A model generated the notes under the pieces. That model was not told where the DNA came from and ran no database searches. It saw only the letters and a list, made by a program, of their open reading frames with translations. From a bacterium (GTDB lineage: Bacteria; Acidobacteriota; Thermoanaerobaculia; Multivoradales; J023), in NCBI GenBank assembly GCA_024226315.1, contig JAAELT010000114.1:1-64000 (forward strand): a stretch of 64,000 nt of DNA, read 5' to 3'. This document shows positions 7,689 through 17,049 of this stretch, piece by piece; the first letter of the stretch is position 1, and every line of letters begins with the position of its first letter. The position numbers and the translations under genes are program-made.

Positions 7689-8261
7689 ATGCGAATCGAG
7701 AGGATCCTGTGGAGTAGCCTGATTCTGGTTCTATTGCTGGCGGCCCTGGGCTGCAACAAGAAGGAAGAGGCCGCGCCTGAGCCGGCCGTGAGGGTCGAGA
7801 ACGCCCAGGCCGGGGTCGCGATCGCGGACCTGTCGACGGATTTCACGGTAGCGGACAACAGCGGGCCATCGGTCGAGCTCGTCCCGACGGGCGAAGGGGC
7901 GACGGGCAAGGTCTCGATCCTCGCCGGCGAGCCCGAGACCGGTGGCATCAACCTGGTGGCGGCGATCAAGCAGCACAAGGCGGAGGTACTCGAGCGACCG
8001 GGCGGCGAGTACAAGGGCCAGACCGAGCTCGTGGGCCCGCTGGGCACGACCTACGCTTCCCGCGGCCGGTACACCGGCGAGGACGGCGGCACCGTCGAGG
8101 AGATCATCGTCTACATGGTCCATCCCCTCGGCGACCGCACACTGCAGGCGATCTACCGGTACCCCGCCGGCGAGGACACCAAGGAGCGAATGGACGCCCT
8201 GATCTTCGGCGTCGTCGGCGAGCTCGTGCCCTTGGATCCGCCACCGGCCGAAGGCGGCTGA
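7689..8261 (+). CDS. Lipoprotein of unknown function, 190 aa
   Basis: This is a putative membrane-anchored lipoprotein. The signal sequence RILWSSLILVLLLAALGC ends in a lipobox, with Cys about 21 residues from the ATG at 7689. The mature part is acidic, with short beta-rich stretches (TELVGPLGTTYASRGRYTGEDGG, EEIIVYMVHPLGDRTLQAIYRYPAGED). I do not recognise a domain. AAGGGGAAGAGA precedes the ATG and supports this start over in-frame positions inside ggt. Confidence 0.75.
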   Translation: MRIERILWSSLILVLLLAALGCNKKEEAAPEPAVRVENAQAGVAIADLSTDFTVADNSGPSVELVPTGEGATGKVSILAGEPETGGINLVAAIKQHKAEVLERPGGEYKGQTELVGPLGTTYASRGRYTGEDGGTVEEIIVYMVHPLGDRTLQAIYRYPAGEDTKERMDALIFGVVGELVPLDPPPAEGG

Positions 8262-8307
8262 GCCGCCGCGGTCGCTGCCGATCCGAGGACTGCGCGCAGG
8301 AAGTCCG

Positions 8308-10530
8308 ATGCCGAAGTTGCCGAAGCCGCCGCAAAGGCCGCGCAAGAACGTCGTCTTCGAGGACGTCCTGGCGCGGCTCGACGCCCACGAGCGGCCTTAC
8401 GACCGGGAGTACCTCACCTCGGTCTACGAGTTCACACGCGACATGCATCAGGGCCAGGTACGGCGCTCGGGCGAGCCCTACATCATCCATCCGACCTACG
8501 TCGCCTATCTGCTCGCCGATCTCAAGTTCGACCAGACCTGCGTCGCCACCGGCCTGCTGCACGACGTGCTGGAGGACACCAAGATCGACAAGCAGGTGCT
8601 CGAGGAGAAGTTCGGCGCCGAGGTCGCCGAGCTGGTCGACGGCGTCACCAAGATCGGTCAACAAGAATACGTGCGGCGCGACGAGGCCCAGGCCGAGACC
8701 TTCCGCAAGATGATCCTGGCCTCGGCCAAGGACCTGCGCGTCATCCTGGTGAAGCTCGCCGATCGGCTCCACAACATGATGACGCTCGAGCACATGTCGC
8801 CCGACTCGCGCCGACGCATCGCAGGGGAAACGCTCGAGATCTACGCGCCGATCGCGCTGCGGCTGGGAATGTCCAAGCTGCAGGGCGACCTGGAGGATCT
8901 CGCCTTCTACTTCCGCTACCCCAGGCAGTTCGCCGAGCTCGAGACCGGGATCCGCCAGAAGATGAAGGTCGCCAGGGGCTTGCTCCAGCGCCTGGCCGGC
9001 CAACTCGGAGACAGCCTGTCCGCGGCTGGCATCGAGGCCGAGATCAACTACCGGGTCAAGCGTTACTACTCGATCTTCCGCAAGCTGCGCCGCCAGGAGG
9101 TCGACATCTCGCAGCTCTACGACTACCTGGCCTTTCGCGTCATCACCGAGGATCTCAAGGACACCTATGCCGCCTTCGGCGTCGTGCATCAGAACTGGCG
9201 CCCGATCCCGGGACGGTTCAAAGACTACATCGCGATGCCGAAGCCGAACCTCTACCAGTCTCTGCACACGGTGGTCATCGGCGAGAAGGGGCAGCCGTTC
9301 GAGGTCCAAATCCGCACCCGGGAGATGGATCTGGTGGCGGAAGAAGGCATCGCCGCGCATTGGCAGTACAAGGATCAGGGTGCCGAGTCCGGCGACCCGA
9401 ACATCCTGTGGTTGCGGCAGCTGCTCGAGTGGCAGAAAGAGGTCCAGGATCCCCGCGAGTTCCTTTCCGCGCTCAAGATCGACCTGTACCCCGACGAGGT
9501 CTACGTCTTTTCTCCGAAGGGCGAGGTCTACTCGTTTCCTCGCGGCGCCACGCCGCTCGATTTCGCCTACCGCATCCACACCGAGCTTGGCCACCGATGT
9601 TCGGGCGCGCGCGTGAACGGCAAGCTCGAGCCGCTCAAGACTCCGCTCAAGAACGGCGACATGGTCGAGATCATGACCGGCAGCGGGCGCAAGCCGAGCC
9701 GGGACTGGCTGAACCTGGTCGTCACCTCCCGCGCGCGCAGCAAGATCCGGCACTGGCTGAACACCGAGCGCAAGCGCGAGTCCGAGGCGATCGGCAGGCG
9801 TTTGCTCGAGCGCGAGCTCAAGAAGCTGCGCCAGAGCCCGCGCAAGGTGCTCGAGGGCGAGCGCATGAAGGAGTACCTCTCTCGCGAGGGCCTGGGCCAG
9901 ATCGAGGAGCTCTACCAGCGGATCGGCTACGGCAAGATTCCGCTCAAGCGCGCCGTCGAACGACTGGTCGCCGACGCCGACTTGAAGTCGCCGGAGCCCG
10001 GCCCGCTGCGGCGCGCGGTCGACCGGCTGCTGCCCGGCGCCGGGCCGGTGACGGTCAAGGGTGCGTCGGACCTGATGGCGACCCTCGCCAAGTGCTGCGA
10101 TCCGGTTCCCGGCGACGAGCTGGTGGGCTTCATCACCCGCGGCCGCGGCATCTCGGTGCACGCCGCGACCTGCCCGAACGTCAAGAATCTCAACCTCGAT
10201 CCGGAGCGTCTGATCGACGTCGAATGGGCCCGTAAGGCCGAGTCGGCCTATCCGGTGTCACTGGCGATCGAGACCGAGGACCATACCGGCATACTGGCCC
10301 GGCTCACCGAGGTCATCGCCAAGGAGTCCTCGAACATCCGCCACTTCGAAGCCGATACCACCGACACCGGCAGGGGAGTCATGAGCGTCGTGGTGGAGGT
10401 TCGCAACCGCAAGCACCTCGACAAGCTCTGCCGGGCGATCGACGCGGTGAAGGGCGTGCTGGTGGTGTCGCGGTCCAGTGGCGGCGGGGCGCGCAAGCGG
10501 CGACCACCGGCGAAAGAGGGAGCCCGGTAG
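8308..10530 (+). CDS. rel: Bifunctional (p)ppGpp synthetase/hydrolase, RelA/SpoT family (740 aa)
   Basis: It makes and degrades the alarmone (p)ppGpp for the stringent response. The N-terminal HD hydrolase domain keeps its metal ligands (IIHP H61; LLHDVLEDT H85/D86). The synthetase domain has the RxKD charge motif (R303-F-K-D306), typical of bifunctional enzymes, then NLYQSLHTVV and EVQIRTREMD. TGS (DLYPDEVYVFSPKGEVYSFPRGATPLDF), a zinc-finger-like region (AKCCDPVPGD, CPNVKNL) and a C-terminal ACT domain follow. It is full length, with a start spaced normally after the lipoprotein gene. A stem-loop follows at 10555. Confidence 0.97.
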   Translation: MPKLPKPPQRPRKNVVFEDVLARLDAHERPYDREYLTSVYEFTRDMHQGQVRRSGEPYIIHPTYVAYLLADLKFDQTCVATGLLHDVLEDTKIDKQVLEEKFGAEVAELVDGVTKIGQQEYVRRDEAQAETFRKMILASAKDLRVILVKLADRLHNMMTLEHMSPDSRRRIAGETLEIYAPIALRLGMSKLQGDLEDLAFYFRYPRQFAELETGIRQKMKVARGLLQRLAGQLGDSLSAAGIEAEINYRVKRYYSIFRKLRRQEVDISQLYDYLAFRVITEDLKDTYAAFGVVHQNWRPIPGRFKDYIAMPKPNLYQSLHTVVIGEKGQPFEVQIRTREMDLVAEEGIAAHWQYKDQGAESGDPNILWLRQLLEWQKEVQDPREFLSALKIDLYPDEVYVFSPKGEVYSFPRGATPLDFAYRIHTELGHRCSGARVNGKLEPLKTPLKNGDMVEIMTGSGRKPSRDWLNLVVTSRARSKIRHWLNTERKRESEAIGRRLLERELKKLRQSPRKVLEGERMKEYLSREGLGQIEELYQRIGYGKIPLKRAVERLVADADLKSPEPGPLRRAVDRLLPGAGPVTVKGASDLMATLAKCCDPVPGDELVGFITRGRGISVHAATCPNVKNLNLDPERLIDVEWARKAESAYPVSLAIETEDHTGILARLTEVIAKESSNIRHFEADTTDTGRGVMSVVVEVRNRKHLDKLCRAIDAVKGVLVVSRSSGGGARKRRPPAKEGAR

Positions 10531-10554
10531 CGAGCTCGGCAAAGCTGGGCGGGA

Positions 10555-10576
10555 GGGCCGCCACACTGGGCGGCCC
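10555..10576. terminator. Stem-loop after rel, between convergent rel and rpmB
   Basis: An 8-bp perfect inverted repeat (GGGCCGCC / GGCGGCCC) with a 6-nt loop lies between the stops of rel (plus) and rpmB (minus). There is no clear T-run. It is a likely bidirectional terminator. Confidence 0.5.
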
Positions 10577-10604
10577 CTACACCGGAATTCCGGGAAGGAA
10601 ACCG

Positions 10605-10838
10605 CTACGGGGTGCTCGGGGCTTCGGGCTCAGGGCTCCAGTTGCGAGCCGCCGGCTTCTGGACCTTGCCGTCGCGGAGGCAACGGGTGCAGACCCAGAT
10701 ACGCCGCGTGGTGCCGTCGACGACCGCCCGCAGCCGTTGCAGGTTGGGTTTCCAGGTTCTGTTGGAGACGTTGTGAGCGTGGCTGATGCTGTGCCCCGCC
10801 ACCGTGCCCTTATCGCAGATCGCACATCTCTTGGCCAT
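10605..10838 (-). CDS. rpmB: 50S ribosomal protein L28
   Basis: This is the large-subunit ribosomal protein bL28. It has the family start AKRCAICDKGTVAGHSISHAHN, the basic middle WKPNLQRLRAVV and the second CxxC pair (VCTRC). Four zinc-type cysteines (C5, C8, C50, C53) are retained, so this is the zinc-binding C+ form. A normal ribosome binding site (GAGGGGATCCCG) precedes the ATG. The C-terminus carries a short Pro/Glu-rich extension. It is transcribed alone, toward rel. Confidence 0.95.
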   Translation of the reverse strand: MAKRCAICDKGTVAGHSISHAHNVSNRTWKPNLQRLRAVVDGTTRRIWVCTRCLRDGKVQKPAARNWSPEPEAPSTP

Positions 10839-11052
10839 CGGGATCCCCTCGTGTCTGAGAGCTGTCTGAAGGTTCCTGTCCGTAGAAGCGGTTGCCCGGA
10901 GCGGGCGTGGGGGAGCGGCAGTGTCTCACAAAAGCGACGGTCGGGCAAGCATGCAGTGAGCCGTGCCGGACAGGCCGCGAACCGGCCCGCTGCCACGCCG
11001 CGAGCGAGCCGCCCGGCCGGAGACTTATATAGCCAAAAGCGTATTCGAGTTC

Positions 11053-11081
11053 TTGACACCATCAAGACCTGCTGGTACGCT
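11053..11081 (+). promoter_or_regulatory. Candidate promoter upstream of pilM
   Basis: A perfect TTGACA (11053-11058) is followed 17 bases later by TACGCT, which matches the -10 consensus only at three positions. It lies about 160 bp before the pilM start in a visibly AT-rich intergenic region (10839-11239). A TATATA at 11027-11032 could instead serve rpmB on the other strand. Confidence 0.35.
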
Positions 11082-11239
11082 TCGTTCAAAGCTTTAAGAA
11101 TCGGAGTTAACCTAGCATCATCATTGTCTTTTCAAGGCATCGGGGCGCCGCCGGGTCAGGCAAATAGAGTCGTCGTTTTTGAGCATCGAAGCAGAGTTTT
11201 TTGGAGTCGCTACCAGGCACCTGAGAGGAATTTCCGGCC

Positions 11240-12298
11240 GTGTTGTTCAACCGCAGCAAAGGAGTCGTCGGGCTCGACATCGGTAGCGCCACCGTCAAGC
11301 TCGTCGAGCTGAAGGAGCGCAAGGGCGGTCAGTTCACGCTCCAGCGGATCGGGGTCGAGCCGCTGTCGCCCGAGGCGATTGTCGACGGCTCGATCATGGA
11401 CTCTTCCCTGGTGGTCGACGCGATCCAGAAGCTCAACGATCAGACCGGCGTCAAGAACGCCAGTTACGCGACCTCGGTCTCGGGCCATTCGGTGATCATC
11501 AAGAAGATCGAGCTGCCGGCCATGGAGCCCGACGAGCTCGCCGAATCGATCCAGTGGGAGGCGGAACAGCACATCCCGTTCGACATCAACGACGTGCGCC
11601 TGGACTACATGACGCTGTCGGACGACGATCCGGGCCTCGAGAATATGGAGGTCCTGCTGGTCGCGGTCAAACGCGAGAAGGTCAACGACTACGTCTCGGT
11701 GATCTCCCAGAGCGGCAAGAGCCCGATCCTGGTCGACGTCGACGCTTTCGCGATCCAGAACGCCTACGAGCTCAACTACGATCTCGATCCGCTCAAGGTG
11801 GTGGCGCTGATCAACATGGGCGCGGGCGTGACCAACATCAACGTCGTCGCCCGCGGCCAGAGCGTCTTCTGGCGCGACATCTCCTTCGGCGGCAACCAGT
11901 TCACCGAAGCCCTGCAGCGCGAGTTCAATCTCTCCTTCGATCAGGCGGAGCTGCTCAAGCGCGGCGAGTCGGTGGGCAGCTACACCGCCACCGACGCTCG
12001 CAAGGTGCTCGACGCGGTGTCCGCCGAGATGGCCAACGAGATCCAGAAGACTTTCGACTTCTTCGGCGCCACGTCTTCGGAAGGGCCGGTGGACGAGCTG
12101 GTCTGTTCGGGCGGCTGCGCGCTGACGCCCAACCTGCAAGAGGTGCTGCGCGAGCGTTTCGGCGTGCCGACCGAGCTGCTCAATCCGTTCCGCCAGATCC
12201 AGTACAAGGAGAGCGACTTCAACCGCGACTGGCTGGAGTCGATCGCGCCGATGTTGGCGGTGTCGGTCGGTCTGGCCATGCGCAAGGTGGGAGATTAA
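11240..12298 (+). CDS. pilM: Type IV pilus assembly protein PilM, 352 aa
   Basis: This is the actin-like cytoplasmic ATPase that anchors the PilN/PilO alignment complex of type IV pili. The nucleotide-binding signature GLDIGSATVKLVELKE is at the N-terminus, and later phosphate and adenosine motifs are visible (LINMGAGVTNINVVARG; VDELVCSGGCALTPNLQEVL). Length is standard. The start is GTG, after GAGAGGAA. It is the first gene of a tight pilMNOPQ cluster, with pilN 3 bases downstream. Confidence 0.95.
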   Translation: MLFNRSKGVVGLDIGSATVKLVELKERKGGQFTLQRIGVEPLSPEAIVDGSIMDSSLVVDAIQKLNDQTGVKNASYATSVSGHSVIIKKIELPAMEPDELAESIQWEAEQHIPFDINDVRLDYMTLSDDDPGLENMEVLLVAVKREKVNDYVSVISQSGKSPILVDVDAFAIQNAYELNYDLDPLKVVALINMGAGVTNINVVARGQSVFWRDISFGGNQFTEALQREFNLSFDQAELLKRGESVGSYTATDARKVLDAVSAEMANEIQKTFDFFGATSSEGPVDELVCSGGCALTPNLQEVLRERFGVPTELLNPFRQIQYKESDFNRDWLESIAPMLAVSVGLAMRKVGD

Positions 12299-12301
12299 GG
12301 C

Positions 12302-12931
12302 ATGATCCGCATTAATCTCCTCTCCGAGGGCCGCCGGCCGGTCGTCGCACGCAAGACGAGGCCGAAGATCAGCCTGGGCGACCAGGACCCGAGCATCTTC
12401 TTACTCGGCAGCGGTCTGGTGTTGGGCCTGTTGATCGCGGGCGGCTGGTGGCTGATGCTCAACAACGAGATCAAGGATAAAGATGCCGAGATCCGCAATG
12501 CCCGCCACGAAGTCGAGGAGCTGCGGCCGATCCTCAAGGAAGTCAACGACTTCAAGGCCAAGCAGCGCGAGCTCGAGCGCAAGATCCAAGTGATCAACGA
12601 TCTCACGCTCAAGCAGCAGGGACCCGTCCACATCATGGATCGAGTGTCGCGGGCGCTCCCCGACCTGGTCTGGATCCGGACGATGAACTTCCGCGGCAAG
12701 AACGTCGACCTGGCCGGTACGGCCTTCAATACCAACGCCATCGCGTCGTTCATCGAGGCCCTGGACAAGGTCCCCGAGTTCCGGGAGCCGGACACCAAGG
12801 ACATCTCTCGTGCCGGCGGAGGAGCCTACAGCTACAGAATCAGTTTCAGGTTCGACCAGGCGCCGCCACCGGCGCCGGCGGAGGAGGATCCTGCAGCGGC
12901 GCAGGGCGCGACCGCTGGAGCGGCTCCGTAA
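12302..12931 (+). CDS. pilN: Type IV pilus assembly protein PilN, 209 aa
   Basis: This inner-membrane protein contacts PilM through its cytoplasmic N-terminus. It begins with the conserved PilM-binding motif (MIRINLLSEGR, usually INLLP). One transmembrane helix (~32-53) is followed by a coiled coil (IKDKDAEIRNARHEVEELRPILKEV) and a ferredoxin-like periplasmic domain (VWIRTMNFRGKNVDLAGTAF). The C-terminus has a disordered Ala/Pro tail. The order and tight spacing with pilM and pilO support the call. Confidence 0.93.
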   Translation: MIRINLLSEGRRPVVARKTRPKISLGDQDPSIFLLGSGLVLGLLIAGGWWLMLNNEIKDKDAEIRNARHEVEELRPILKEVNDFKAKQRELERKIQVINDLTLKQQGPVHIMDRVSRALPDLVWIRTMNFRGKNVDLAGTAFNTNAIASFIEALDKVPEFREPDTKDISRAGGGAYSYRISFRFDQAPPPAPAEEDPAAAQGATAGAAP

Positions 12932-12955
12932 CGAGAAGGGAACGGGGAAGCACGA

Positions 12956-13534
12956 ATGGCCATCGAAACTGGACTGGAAGGCAAGCCCTGGTACATGGCC
13001 GCCGGCGTGGGCCTGTTGTTGACGATCGCGGTGGTCGTGGCGCTCAAGTACATCAAGTTCAACGACATGAATGGTCAGATTGTCCGCAAGGAGCGGAAGC
13101 TGCAAACCCTCGAGCGCGAGATCAACGAAGGGCGCGCGGCGATGAAGTCCCTGCCCCAGTTCCGCGAAGAGGTCGGTCGCCTGCAGCTCGAGCTCGACAA
13201 GCTCTTGCGGATCCTGCCCTCGCGGCGCAACACCGAGGATCTGCTGCGGCGTATCCGCCGGCTCACCGAGCAGGGCAATTTCGACCTCCTGCGCTTCACG
13301 CCCAAGGCGCTGTCCCAACGCGACTTCTACAGCGAATGGCCGATCCAGATCCAGCTCAACGGCCAGTACCACAACCTGGCGCTGTTTTTCGACCGCATCC
13401 GGCGCTTCTCGCGCATCATCAACGTCGAGGATCTGAGGCTCAACGCCATGCCCGGCCGCTCCAGGCACACGATCTCGGCGCGTTTCACCATCAAGACGTT
13501 CATCTACAATCGACCTCCCGAGGAGAGTGGCTGA
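12956..13534 (+). CDS. pilO: Type IV pilus assembly protein PilO, 192 aa
   Basis: This is the partner of PilN in the inner-membrane alignment complex. It has a short cytoplasmic N-terminus, one transmembrane helix (~13-31), a coiled coil (VRKERKLQTLEREINEGRAAMKSLPQF) and a PilO-like ferredoxin fold (DLLRRIRRLTEQGNFDLLRFTPKAL ... PIQIQLNGQYHNLALFFDRIRRFSRIINVEDL). It starts 24 bases after pilN and overlaps pilP at the stop (TGATG). Confidence 0.93.
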   Translation: MAIETGLEGKPWYMAAGVGLLLTIAVVVALKYIKFNDMNGQIVRKERKLQTLEREINEGRAAMKSLPQFREEVGRLQLELDKLLRILPSRRNTEDLLRRIRRLTEQGNFDLLRFTPKALSQRDFYSEWPIQIQLNGQYHNLALFFDRIRRFSRIINVEDLRLNAMPGRSRHTISARFTIKTFIYNRPPEESG

Positions 13535-14067
13535 TGGTTGCGAAGGCCCTCGGAAGAGGACTCTGGCTCGCGGCTGCCTCGGTGCTGTCCGTGAGCCTCC
13601 TGGTCGGCGCGCCGGCTCGAGCCCAGGACGAAGAGTTCGTCCCCGAGCAGGAAGAGACGACCGAGGAGGCGGCGGATTTCAGCGCCATCGACGACATGCT
13701 GGCTCTGGACGAGGAGGTGCTGTCGGATCCGAGCACCTACTCCTACGATCCGGGCGCGCGCCGCGACCCGTTTCGTTCGCTGTTTCGCACCCGGGCGCCG
13801 GATCGGCGTTCGGAGAAGCGCCCGGACGGGCCGGCGGGGCTGTTGATCGACGAACTCGGGGTCGAGGGCGTCTTCGTGCTCGACGACGGGCCGGTGGTGC
13901 AGGTGCAGTCGGCCAGCCAGGAGACCAGTTTTCTGCTGCGGGTCGGCGATCAGCTCTGGGACGGTGACGTCGTGCGGATCTCACTGGATGAAGTGGTGTT
14001 CAAGCAGTCGGTAGACGATCCGACCGCACTCAAGCCATTTCGCGAGGTAGTGAAGAAGCTGAGATGA
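13534..14067 (+). CDS. pilP: Type IV pilus assembly lipoprotein-like PilP, 177 aa
   Basis: This periplasmic protein bridges PilNO to the secretin. It has an N-terminal signal peptide (GLWLAAASVLSVSLLVGAPARA) with no cysteine lipobox, so it is probably secreted rather than lipidated. A disordered acidic linker precedes the PilP beta domain (YDPGARRDPFRSLF, then LLIDELGVEGVFVLDDGPVVQVQSASQETSFLLRVGDQLWDGDVVRI). The ATG overlaps the pilO stop, indicating translational coupling. The open frame upstream lies inside pilO. Confidence 0.92.
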   Translation: MVAKALGRGLWLAAASVLSVSLLVGAPARAQDEEFVPEQEETTEEAADFSAIDDMLALDEEVLSDPSTYSYDPGARRDPFRSLFRTRAPDRRSEKRPDGPAGLLIDELGVEGVFVLDDGPVVQVQSASQETSFLLRVGDQLWDGDVVRISLDEVVFKQSVDDPTALKPFREVVKKLR

Positions 14068-14280
14068 TCGCCGCCCTCTTCGCGTCGACATCAGACGGCG
14101 TCGTTTTCGGTCACTGCAAAAGGGTAATTCGGGAGAAGTGCATGTGGGACATCAGAAGCCGGAGCGGAGGGCGCGCCATGGGCGTGTCGCCCCGCCCCTG
14201 GACGGGCCTGCTGCCCTCCCCAGGTCGTCGAGTGATCAACCGAGCTGCCGCGAGACGGCCGCTGCCGGAGGCCACTGATC

Positions 14281-17028
14281 ATGGTAGAGCGCATGTGTAA
14301 GAGAGCTCGCTGGCAGCTCACCGCCGCGGTTGCGGCCATCTTCGTACTGCAGCTCGGCTGCGCGTCGTCCGGCGGCCAGGGGGCCCCGAGTCCGGCGAGC
14401 TCGCAGCCCGAGGGCGCCGTTTCCTCCACTCAGGTGAGGATGCCGGCCGAGATCCGCTCCTTGGAGCTGGAGGCCGAGAGAGGCGCCGAGTCCGTGAAGC
14501 TGACGGCTGATCGGCCGCTGGTGTGGACGAGCTTCCGCAACAGTGACGGCGATCTGGTCATCGAGCTGCCGAACAGCGTGCCAGCGGCTTCGGTGCGAAG
14601 CGTCGAGCGCGACCGAGGACTCGTCGCTGCGGTCGACGTGGAGAAGGTCGACGACGCGGCCCGGCCGCTGACCCGACTGGTGGTGAGGACGCACGAGCCG
14701 AGCGAGCACTCCCTGGCGGGTGAAGGATCCTTGTTGCGCATTCAGCTGCTGCCCGTGGGTGGAACCCTGGCGGCCGTCGAGACCGGCGAAGAGACCGGGG
14801 CCGCGCCGCCGGTGACGCTCGCCTACGAGCCACTGCCGGAAGAAGAAGATCTGGCCACAGGCATGCCGCCTCTCGGCACGCCGGAAGAGCCCATGATGGG
14901 CCCGCCGCCCGTCGGAGTGGCGGCTAGCCAGCTCTTTTCGGTCGACGTGCTGAACGCTGGCGATCCGACCGTGGTACGGGTCGCGGGTGACGGTGAGTTC
15001 GCGTACTCGACCTTCAGGCTCGAGAACCCGGAGCGCTTCGTTATCGATCTGACCGGCGTGGTGAACACCGCCGGCAGCTCGACCCTGCCGCTGACCAAGG
15101 GTCAGATCGACCAGATCCGGATCGGTCAGTTCAAGCCGCGCCCCGACCCGGTCTCCCGCGTGGTCTTCGATCTCCGCGAGCCGCTGGCGCCGCGAATCGA
15201 GCGGACCGCCGACGGGCTGACGGTCACCTTTTCCGCGCTCACCGCCGCCGCGGCGCCGGCAGCCGGCATGATGACCGACGACGAGCCCGCTGGTGAGATG
15301 CAGGTCGCCGAGGTCGTTCCCGAGACAGTGACCTTCGAAGAGCCGTCCGCGGCCGAGATGCCGCCTGAAGAGGTCGCCGAAGAGATGCCGGCCGAAGAGC
15401 CGGTGGCGCCGCAGCCCATCGAGGAGTACGAGCCCTTCGAGCCGGCGGCAGACGAGCCGGTGGTGGCGGAAGATCTGGAGGCCGAGCCCGAACCTCAGCC
15501 GGTTACACCTCAGCCCGAGATGGTGATGGCGGAGACGCCGACCGAGCCGGAGCCGGAGATGCCTCAGACGGTGACGCCGACGCCGGTCTCCGTGCAACCC
15601 GCCGCTCCGCCTCCGGTTCCGGTCTATCAGGCTCCACCAGGCGCGCCCCCCGCTGCCGAACCTGCCTCCGTCTCGAGGCCGGTCGGAACCAGCGACGTGG
15701 CGCTCTTCGAAGCGCAACAGGTGCAGATCGACGCGGACCCCCGACTGGAGGAGAAGGAGAAGTTCCTCGCTTCATTCGGCACGCTGGTGATCACCAAGAA
15801 AGAGGAGCAGTACTACGGCGAGCCGATCGACATGTCGCTGCGCAAAGCGGACCTGGTCGAGACGCTGCGCTCCTTCGCCACCATCAGCGATCTCAACTTT
15901 GTCATCCAACCCGGGGTCGGCGGCAGCGTGACGGTCGAGCTGAAGGGCGTGCCCTGGGATCAGGCGATGCACCAGATCCTCAAGATCAACAACCTGGGGA
16001 TGGACATCGACGGCACGATCGTCCGCATCGCGCCGCTTTCGCAGCTGCGGGCCGAGGCAGAGGAGCAGCGCAAACTGCGCCAGGTCCAGCAGGCCTCGGT
16101 GCCCCTGCGCACGGTGCTCAAGAGCTTGAGTTACTCCCGGGCCGAGGAAGTGGCTGGTCTGCTGCGCAACCGAACGGGCTCGATCCTGTCGAATCGCGGC
16201 ACGGTGCAGGTCGACAAACGGACCAACACCCTGATCATCCGTGAGCTTCCGGGAAGCATCGATACGGTCCTGGCTGTGATCGACAACCTCGATTCGCCGG
16301 AGCCTCAGGTGACCATCGAAGCGCGGATCATCGAGGCGACGAAGTCGTTCAGCCGCTCGTTGGGCATCGCCTGGGGCTTCAACGGCATCGCGAGCAACGA
16401 GTTCGGCAACACCACCGGGCTGCAGTTCCCCAACAACTACGAGGTCGACGGCGGAGTGGGCCTGCTCACCGGCGGCGCCAACGGTTTCCTGGACCTCACC
16501 CTGGGCAACGTACTCAACACCTTCACCCTCGACGCCCAGTTGATCATGGCGGAGAGTGAGGGTCTGGTGAACCTGGTCTCGGCGCCCCGGATCACGACGC
16601 TCAACAACACCGCCGCCTCGATCCAGAGCGGTATCCAGCTGCCCGTGCAGACGGTCTCGAACCGAACGGTCTCCGTGCAGTATGTGAACGCCACGCTACA
16701 GCTGCGGGTCACGCCGCAGGTGACCGCCGAGGGTACGGTGATGATGGACATCGCGGTGAAGAAAGCGACCCCTCAGCCCGGTCTGGCGCCCGTCGGGGCC
16801 ACCAACTCGCCGATCTCGACCCGCGATGCCCAGACCAAGGTGATCGTGCGCGACGGCGGCACGGCGGTCATCGGCGGCATCTACGAAGTCTCGGCCAACC
16901 AGAACCAGGACCGCCTGCCGGGTTTGGCCAACATCCCCATTCTCGGGCACCTGTTCAAGAACCGAAATCGTTCCGACACGAACGACGAGTTGATGATCTT
17001 CATCACTCCACGCATCATCCAGATGTAG
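14281..17028 (+). CDS. pilQ: Type IV pilus secretin PilQ, 915 aa
   Basis: This is the outer-membrane channel for the pilus. The N-terminal export signal ends in LQLGC, a plausible lipobox. Two AMIN domains (about 60-160 and 220-320), which bind peptidoglycan, precede a long Pro/Glu-rich linker (~340-470), an STN/secretin-N domain (~510-585, YYGEPIDMSLRKADLVETL) and the secretin beta-barrel domain (~690-915, with VTIEARIIEATKSFSRSLGI, VSAPRITTLNN and GLANIPILGHLFKNR). An alternative ATG at 14293 would give a shorter signal. The 213 bp separating it from pilP hold no gene but may hold a promoter. Confidence 0.95.
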   Translation: MVERMCKRARWQLTAAVAAIFVLQLGCASSGGQGAPSPASSQPEGAVSSTQVRMPAEIRSLELEAERGAESVKLTADRPLVWTSFRNSDGDLVIELPNSVPAASVRSVERDRGLVAAVDVEKVDDAARPLTRLVVRTHEPSEHSLAGEGSLLRIQLLPVGGTLAAVETGEETGAAPPVTLAYEPLPEEEDLATGMPPLGTPEEPMMGPPPVGVAASQLFSVDVLNAGDPTVVRVAGDGEFAYSTFRLENPERFVIDLTGVVNTAGSSTLPLTKGQIDQIRIGQFKPRPDPVSRVVFDLREPLAPRIERTADGLTVTFSALTAAAAPAAGMMTDDEPAGEMQVAEVVPETVTFEEPSAAEMPPEEVAEEMPAEEPVAPQPIEEYEPFEPAADEPVVAEDLEAEPEPQPVTPQPEMVMAETPTEPEPEMPQTVTPTPVSVQPAAPPPVPVYQAPPGAPPAAEPASVSRPVGTSDVALFEAQQVQIDADPRLEEKEKFLASFGTLVITKKEEQYYGEPIDMSLRKADLVETLRSFATISDLNFVIQPGVGGSVTVELKGVPWDQAMHQILKINNLGMDIDGTIVRIAPLSQLRAEAEEQRKLRQVQQASVPLRTVLKSLSYSRAEEVAGLLRNRTGSILSNRGTVQVDKRTNTLIIRELPGSIDTVLAVIDNLDSPEPQVTIEARIIEATKSFSRSLGIAWGFNGIASNEFGNTTGLQFPNNYEVDGGVGLLTGGANGFLDLTLGNVLNTFTLDAQLIMAESEGLVNLVSAPRITTLNNTAASIQSGIQLPVQTVSNRTVSVQYVNATLQLRVTPQVTAEGTVMMDIAVKKATPQPGLAPVGATNSPISTRDAQTKVIVRDGGTAVIGGIYEVSANQNQDRLPGLANIPILGHLFKNRNRSDTNDELMIFITPRIIQM

Positions 17029-17049
17029 CTCGACCTCCGGAGGTTCAAG

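Noticed and set aside
6503..8047. 514-codon minus-strand ORF
   Set aside because: It is antisense to ggt and the lipoprotein gene, with no domain and a His/Arg/Gly-rich composition typical of shadow frames in high-GC DNA.
8104..10161. 685-codon minus-strand ORF
   Set aside because: Antisense to rel, a full-length protein with complete motifs. The sequence has no recognisable domain.
14064..14300. 78-codon ORF between pilP and pilQ
   Set aside because: It overlaps both ends of the gap without a ribosome binding site or domain; better explained as an intergenic region.
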